From positions 1-9,254 of the forward strand of contig JAKQKW010000180.1 in NCBI GenBank assembly GCA_029560455.1: a stretch of 9,254 nt of DNA, read 5' to 3'. The notes below the pieces were generated by a model, which saw only the letters and a program-made list of their open reading frames with translations, had not been told where the DNA came from and ran no database searches. A program made the translations under genes and the position numbers. Position 1 is the first letter of the stretch; each line of letters starts with the position of its first letter. Positions 5,406 to 9,254 of the stretch are shown here, piece by piece. This DNA is from Candidatus Rifleibacteriota bacterium. Lineage in GTDB: Bacteria > Riflebacteria > Ozemobacteria > Ozemobacterales > Ozemobacteraceae.

Positions 5406-7685
5406 TTACCCCTGACAGTCGCTGCTTTTTGACGGGCAACCGCTGCAGCCGGCGCATGAGTTGCACTGTCGCCCGACAAAAGTGTTGAGAAGGGTTCGCA
5501 GCAGATACCAGCCCGCAAAGATGCCGACAAGAACAATGGTCACTGCTTCGGCGGCGGTGCCGTTGCTGGCCTGCAGTGCCTCGCCGATTTTCAGGGCGGC
5601 GAAACTGACGAGATATGCAATCGCAAAATAAACTACCAGTGATAGAACCGTGAATTTTGTCGAACCGCTTTCGCGCCAGACGACGCCGAGGGTGGCGATA
5701 CAGGGTATGTAGAGCAGGGTAAACAGCATAAAAACGAAAGCCGAAAGTTTGTTCATGCCGGTTTTACTCATCCCTTTCCCAAGATCTTCATCGTAGGGAA
5801 GATACAGAACTGTCAGAGTCGATACTACGGATTCCTTGGCCAGGAAACCAGGAATCAGCGAAACGGTCTCGCGCCAGCTGAAGCCGAGCGGGGCCATGAC
5901 CGGGTGCATCAGCTTGCCGATGCGTGCCATGTAGCGGCCTTCCATCTGTTCGATGTCACGTTTGTGGGTGAGGGCGGCAATCTGTTCAGTCGTTTCAGCA
6001 GTAACCGCCTGCGATTTGAGAGCAGCAAGCTCGGCTTCGTAATTGAAACTGAGCGGCACCTCACGCGGGAAAACCGACAGAACCCAGATCACGATTGCGC
6101 CGGCCAGGATCACGGTGCCGGCCTTTTCGACAAAGTGCATCGCCTTTTCGTAGAGCATGTGCCAGACACTGGCGGCGGTCGGCAGGCGGTAGGGCGGCAT
6201 TTCAAGCAGAAACGGGCTGTTCTCGACGGTTTTGAAGAGAAAACTGGTCATGTGCCCAAGAAAGATCAATACCAGCAGATTGACGAAGAACAGTGAAAAC
6301 ATCCACATACTTGGGTTTTCCGGAAAAAAAGTGCCGCACAGCAATACCAGAACCGGCAGACGCGCAGCGCAGGTGACCAGCGGAATCAGCAGCATGGTGA
6401 GCAGACGCTGAAAACGGTTGTCGATGATGCGTGTCGCCAGCACTGCCGGCACGTTGCACCCCAGGCCCATGATCATCGGGATGAAGGCGCGGCCGTGCAG
6501 ACCGATACTGTTCATCATGCGGTCCATGATGAAGGCGGCGCGCGACATATAGCCCGAATCTTCGAGAATTGCTATCCAGAAGAAAAGAATGAGAATGTTC
6601 GGGATGAATACAAGAACACCGCCAACGCCACTGATGATGCCGTCGGCAAGCAGTTCCTGCAGCAGGCCTTCCTGCACGTTGGCTCTGACAAAATTGCCGG
6701 CCAGTTCAACGAGAGATTCCATCCAGCCCATCGGGATTTCGCCGAGCGAGAAGGTTGTCCAGAATACCCAGGCCATCATCAGGGCGAAGATCGGCAGCCC
6801 GAGAAAGCGGTGGGTGAGCACCGCATCGAGTTTTTCCTGCCATGGCGGGATGCTTTTGCCCGGGATCGTGGCGCAGGCAGCGATCAGTTTTTCGATGCGG
6901 CGGTATCGGTCAGAGGCAAGCTCACAGGCCAGGTCAATGACCTTGACCGGTTTTTCGCGGCCCTGACTGAGCTGAGTGGCCAGCTGTCGCCTGATTTCCT
7001 GGACCTTGATGTCAGATTCGAGAGGCTTGAGACTGATCAGTTCGCGCAGAGCATTGTAGCGTTGAACCGGGGTGGCAGAAGCCCATTTGAGACCCTGGCA
7101 GGCGAGCGCGTCTTCGGCGGCCTTTTTCCAGAGATCGGGCAGTGCGAGCATATTGTTGCAGCATTCTGGGGCAAGATACTCGGGGCGGCTCAGGTGCTCG
7201 ATCATCGAGCTGACGCCTTCGCCTCTGCGTGCAACGGTCGGAAACGGGGTGGTGCCGGTGAAGGACGAGAACTTCTGCAGGTCGATGCTGCCACCGGCCC
7301 GGGTGAACGAGTCGAAGCAGTTGAGGCTGACGACGGGGTTGACGCCGAGCTCGACCAGCTGGGTGGTCAGAAAAAGATTGCGCTCGAAATTGGCGATGTC
7401 GACGACGTTGATGATAATGCCGGTTGCGGCTTCGTCGAGGGTTTTGAGAACGATTTCCTCTTCGGGTGTGGCCGGGGTGAGCGAGTAGGTGCCGGGCAGA
7501 TCGTTGATGATCAGGCGGCCGTTGGCGGTGTCGGTAATGCCTTCGATTTTCTGCACCGTGACGCCGGGCCAGTTGCCGACGCGGTGGCGCTCACCGGTGA
7601 TGGCGTTGAAAAGGCTGGTTTTGCCTGAGTTTGGGTTGCCGACGAGGTAGACGTTGCGACTGTTGGTGGTGATTTTATTTGACAT
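5406..7685 (-). CDS. feoB: Ferrous iron transporter FeoB
   Basis: 759 residues, close to the usual FeoB length. N-terminal G domain: G1 GNPNSGKT (16-23), G2 NWPGVTV (38-44), G3 DLPG (62-65), G4 NCFD (122-125; the usual form is NxxD), G5 region ARRGEG (152-157). A helical guanine-dissociation-inhibitor-like segment spans about 175-275. The membrane domain runs from about 295 to 735 with both gate motifs: GCNVPA (409-414) and LLYIPCIATLG (658-668), each with its pore cysteine (C410, C662). A cytoplasmic insertion lies at about 545-590. The tail C741, C744, C747, C750, C757 resembles the separate FeoB-associated Cys-rich proteins. It moves Fe(II) across the inner membrane, driven or gated by nucleotide hydrolysis. 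The start ATG overlaps the feoA end by 11 bases with no strong ribosome site, so translation is probably coupled. Repressor gene follows after four bases. Confidence 0.97.
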   Translation of the reverse strand: MSNKITTNSRNVYLVGNPNSGKTSLFNAITGERHRVGNWPGVTVQKIEGITDTANGRLIINDLPGTYSLTPATPEEEIVLKTLDEAATGIIINVVDIANFERNLFLTTQLVELGVNPVVSLNCFDSFTRAGGSIDLQKFSSFTGTTPFPTVARRGEGVSSMIEHLSRPEYLAPECCNNMLALPDLWKKAAEDALACQGLKWASATPVQRYNALRELISLKPLESDIKVQEIRRQLATQLSQGREKPVKVIDLACELASDRYRRIEKLIAACATIPGKSIPPWQEKLDAVLTHRFLGLPIFALMMAWVFWTTFSLGEIPMGWMESLVELAGNFVRANVQEGLLQELLADGIISGVGGVLVFIPNILILFFWIAILEDSGYMSRAAFIMDRMMNSIGLHGRAFIPMIMGLGCNVPAVLATRIIDNRFQRLLTMLLIPLVTCAARLPVLVLLCGTFFPENPSMWMFSLFFVNLLVLIFLGHMTSFLFKTVENSPFLLEMPPYRLPTAASVWHMLYEKAMHFVEKAGTVILAGAIVIWVLSVFPREVPLSFNYEAELAALKSQAVTAETTEQIAALTHKRDIEQMEGRYMARIGKLMHPVMAPLGFSWRETVSLIPGFLAKESVVSTLTVLYLPYDEDLGKGMSKTGMNKLSAFVFMLFTLLYIPCIATLGVVWRESGSTKFTVLSLVVYFAIAYLVSFAALKIGEALQASNGTAAEAVTIVLVGIFAGWYLLRTLLNTFVGRQCNSCAGCSGCPSKSSDCQG

Positions 7686-7926
7686 CTGGTTTTATCTCAA
7701 CATCGATCAGTGCCGATTCTGTGCGGCGCAGGCCAACCTGGTAACCGCGGATTTCGTAAGTGGTCGGGTCGCCCATGGGTGCCCGTTTGATGGCTTTAAT
7801 TGGCGTGCCGGGTACGAAACCCATATCGAGAAGGCGCTGGGCGGTGGGTGAAAGGGCGTCAATGTCGCGAATGGTGCCGGTGCTGCCTTCTGGCAGATCG
7901 GCGAGGCTGTATGTAGTTCTGACCAT
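7675..7926 (-). CDS. feoA: Ferrous iron transport protein A (FeoA), SH3-like
   Basis: 83 residues from the ATG at 7926 (begins MVRTTYSLADLPEG). The fold is the small SH3-like beta barrel of FeoA: LADLPEGSTGTI, then a helix with LLDMGFVPGT, then APMGDPTTYEIRG and the closing strand ALIDVEI, all hallmarks of the family; E. coli FeoA has 75 residues. It is a cytosolic partner thought to bind FeoB and modulate its GTPase or assembly. An in-frame ATG at 7965 would give 96 residues, but it sits between two operator copies, just beside the predicted transcription start, and has no Shine-Dalgarno sequence; the ATG at 7926 has AAGGCGG eight bases upstream. I therefore prefer 7926. First gene of feoA-feoB-repressor. 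Confidence 0.93.
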   Translation of the reverse strand: MVRTTYSLADLPEGSTGTIRDIDALSPTAQRLLDMGFVPGTPIKAIKRAPMGDPTTYEIRGYQVGLRRTESALIDVEIKPDVK

Positions 7927-7929
7927 TTT

Positions 7930-7938
7930 AGCCGCCTT
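7930..7938 (-). promoter_or_regulatory. Ribosome binding site supporting the shorter feoA start
   Basis: AAGGCGG (7932-7938) lies just before the ATG at 7926. It is only a moderate Shine-Dalgarno match, but the alternative ATG at 7965 has none (TTCTAATA precedes it). Confidence 0.6.
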
Positions 7939-7948
7939 TGAGATGAAA

Positions 7949-7981
7949 TTAGATATGTCTAACATTATTAGAATAGTCTAA
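7949..7981 (-). promoter_or_regulatory. Tandem operator for the feo operon: two TTAGA-N4-TCTAA inverted repeats
   Basis: On the minus strand TTAGACTATTCTAA (7968-7981) and TTAGACATATCTAA (7949-7962) are separated by five bases, so like half-sites repeat every 19 bp. All four half-sites are perfect TTAGA or TCTAA. The spacer also makes the middle pair a TCTAA-N5-TTAGA repeat. The upstream copy covers the predicted -10; the downstream copy covers the predicted start of transcription and early leader. Known: DtxR/IdeR boxes are AT-flanked inverted repeats with TTAGG/CCTAA arms, similar in form. Inferred: bound by the repressor at 4922-5401 when Fe(II) is plentiful, probably as two dimers. Confidence 0.8.
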
Positions 7982-7998
7982 TTTTACTGAGAAGTCAA
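7970..7998 (-). promoter_or_regulatory. Predicted promoter of the feo operon
   Basis: Minus strand: -35 TTGACT (7993-7998), 17 bp spacer, -10 TATTCT (7970-7975). The -35 differs from consensus at one position; the -10 is poorer (four of six) and lies inside the upstream operator copy, an arrangement that lets the repressor exclude RNA polymerase. Transcription would start close to 7963. Confidence 0.6.
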
Positions 7999-7999
7999 C

Positions 8000-8024
8000 A
8001 AAAAAGGTCCTCCTAAAGAGAGGA
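8000..8024 (-). terminator. Weak terminator-like hairpin before the feo promoter
   Basis: Minus strand: TCCTC / GAGGA arms (8020-8024 and 8008-8012) with a seven-base loop, then CC and six T (8000-8005). The stem is only five base pairs, so termination may be partial. It would separate the ATPase transcript from the feo operon. Confidence 0.42.
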
Positions 8025-8318
8025 GTTTGCTGATTTTGCCGCTGATGAGTGCTAACGCAGTGGGGGATATCTTGGCGTATGATCTGGTTAAGCGGCGGTG
8101 CGGGAGTATTCTCTCATTTTTTCTAACCAGCCGGCAAAATTTTGGCATTCCTGCGCTATCTTTTCGAGGCTGGTCTTACATTGAACAATCAGGCTGTTGC
8201 GAACTTTTGCATAACGGAGAATCAGTTTTTCAAGCCTCTTTTAGGGAGCAGTTTCAGCATAATTGCCGTGCTTCGGCGGGAATGATTCAACAGTTCCGGG
8301 GTTTACGGGGCAGAAATA
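8025..8318. other. Intergenic stretch without a convincing gene
   Basis: About 300 bases between the AAA ATPase stop and the hairpin before feo. No tRNA-like or other RNA structure was recognised. On the minus strand, 50 sense codons (8240-8091) in the ATPase frame read like an amphipathic helix (RLEKLILRYAKVRNS...) but have no ATG, GTG or TTG start at the front. A plus-strand reading frame across the whole stretch (TTG at 8027 to 8371) runs into the ATPase coding region and has no family resemblance. The stretch may be a decayed small gene or a long 3' untranslated region. Confidence 0.5.
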
Positions 8319-9254
8319 TCAGCGGTCGGATTTTGAGGCCGAAATGGCGCGTTCACTGGCCCAGCCTTTGATGAATTTGATCTGTTCTGACATGGTGCGC
8401 GACAGCGGCACAGTGCCTCTGATGATGGTATAGAGGTCATCCTGGGCCATGGCGGTGCCGCGGTGAAAGGCTTCGATCATGGCGGCTTCGACGACATGCT
8501 CGATTTCGGCGCCGTTCCAGAATTCGGTGGCGACGCTTAGAAGCGGCAGGTCGAATTCTTCGATTTTGTTGCCGCGCCGGCTCAGGTGAACTTTGAAAAT
8601 CTGCTCACGCTCGCTGTCGTTCGGCAGGTCGATGAAGAAAACCTGATCGAAACGACCCTTACGGATAATTTCGGCGGGCAGCAGGTCGATGCGGTTGGCG
8701 GTAGCGGCGACAAAGACGTCGGAGGATTTTTCCTGCATCCAGGTCAGAAAGGCCGAAAAAATGTGCGAACCGGTGCTGCCGTCTTTGGCGGTGTTACTGC
8801 TGATGCCGCCTTCAATTTCGTCGATCCAGAGAATGGCGGGGGCGACCCCTTCGATATTCTTGATGGCACGGGCGAAGGTGCCTTCGGGCGTGCCGTAAAT
8901 GCCAGAATAAACCTTGTTCATGTCGAGCCGGAAAAGCGGCAGCCCCCACAGGGCGCTGATCGCCTTGACCGACAGCGATTTACCGCAACCTGAAATACCC
9001 ATCATCAGAAGCCCGCGCGGCGGGCGAATGCCGGCCTGGGCGGCTTCGGGGGTGAAGAGTTTGCGGCGCTTGAGCAGCCAGTCTTTGAGATTCTCGAGAC
9101 CGCCGACGTCGGCAAGCGATTCGCTGCCACGCACGTATTCGAGAACGCCGTCTTTGCGCGCCAGCTGTTCTTTTTCGTCGTGCAGCAGCGGAATGATATC
9201 GGCACCGATGGTCTTGCGGCCCCAGCAGATCTTGTTGAGCGCATACTTCATTTC
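8319..9254 (-). CDS. Ycf46-like AAA ATPase, 5' end missing
   Basis: Open to the window edge; the last 312 codons are present, with a TGA stop at 8319. An ATG at 9251 is probably internal, because Ycf46-type proteins are about 500 residues and carry an extra N-terminal domain, and because the reading continues upstream (GAA). Numbering from that Met: the pre-AAA signature DGVLEY and ESLADVGGLENLKDWLLKRR (34-63), Walker A GISGCGKS (85-92), Walker B AILWIDEIE (139-147), FLTWMQEK (168-175), sensor 1 ATANR (183-187), arginine finger in RKGRFDQVFF (197-206), and the family's closing VPLSRTMSEQI (281-291). Known: Ycf46 is conserved in cyanobacteria and plastids, with a reported role in photosynthesis/CO2 utilisation there; relatives occur widely in bacteria with unknown function. 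It is a cytosolic AAA machine; its substrate is unknown. Gene order suggests no direct link to the feo operon, which has its own promoter. Confidence 0.9.
   Translation of the reverse strand, partial: EMKYALNKICWGRKTIGADIIPLLHDEKEQLARKDGVLEYVRGSESLADVGGLENLKDWLLKRRKLFTPEAAQAGIRPPRGLLMMGISGCGKSLSVKAISALWGLPLFRLDMNKVYSGIYGTPEGTFARAIKNIEGVAPAILWIDEIEGGISSNTAKDGSTGSHIFSAFLTWMQEKSSDVFVAATANRIDLLPAEIIRKGRFDQVFFIDLPNDSEREQIFKVHLSRRGNKIEEFDLPLLSVATEFWNGAEIEHVVEAAMIEAFHRGTAMAQDDLYTIIRGTVPLSRTMSEQIKFIKGWASERAISASKSDR

Noticed and set aside
5399..5536. Longer start for the iron repressor at 5536
   Set aside because: The extra 45 residues come from out-of-frame reading of the feoB 3' end and do not resemble DtxR; the ATG at 5401 begins directly at the family's first helix.
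6495..7628. Long plus-strand frame (377 codons) opposite feoB
   Set aside because: It is antisense to a highly conserved transporter; its composition is the mirror of GC-biased feoB codons and it has no ribosome site or family resemblance.
8135..8144. CAAAATTTTG palindrome
   Set aside because: A ten-base palindrome without extension or a second copy; too short to call an operator or terminator.
8027..8371. Plus-strand frame of 114 codons across the intergenic stretch
   Set aside because: It starts at TTG with a badly spaced ribosome site, overlaps the conserved end of the ATPase gene by 53 bases, and its product has no recognisable features.

Overview
The window looks like part of the chromosome of an anaerobic or microaerophilic bacterium with a moderately GC-rich genome. 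The supporting clues are an oxygen-sensitive type of 2-hydroxyacyl-CoA dehydratase activase, a ferrous-iron (Feo) uptake operon, and a secreted or anchored beta-propeller protein. I cannot name the taxon from this sequence; a little-characterised Gram-negative lineage is my guess. All recognisable genes but one lie on the minus strand, and there is no sign of insertion sequences, phage, CRISPR or RNA genes.

Read in the direction of transcription (high to low coordinates), the layout is as follows. (1) 9254-8319: the C-terminal two-thirds or so of a Ycf46-like AAA ATPase, cut by the window edge. (2) 8318-7999: about 300 bases with no convincing gene, ending in a weak terminator-like hairpin. 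(3) 7998-4922: a compact feoA-feoB-dtxR operon. Its promoter overlaps two copies of the inverted repeat TTAGA-N4-TCTAA, spaced exactly 19 bp, which are very probably operators for the DtxR-family repressor encoded as the last gene. FeoA and FeoB make the GTP-dependent Fe(II) importer; the repressor would close the feedback loop. (4) 4897-4912: a hairpin that probably serves as a terminator for both converging transcripts. (5) 4732-4878, the only plus-strand gene: a 48-residue acidic microprotein with an excellent Shine-Dalgarno sequence and a strong terminator, not recognised. (6) 4580-2494: a two-gene operon encoding a cytidylate-kinase-like P-loop protein and a PQQ-type beta-propeller protein, 2 bp apart, ending in a hairpin terminator. 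(7) 2394-1: the first 798 residues of a very large acyl-CoA dehydratase activase with two tandem BadF/HgdC ATPase domains followed by a DUF2229-type region, running off the left edge. Its predicted promoter is embedded in the terminator of the preceding operon.

The most informative new points are the tandem operator array at feoA and the corrected feoA start it implies, the cysteine-rich tails carried by both FeoB and its co-transcribed repressor, the single-chain double activase, and the orphan 48-residue gene.
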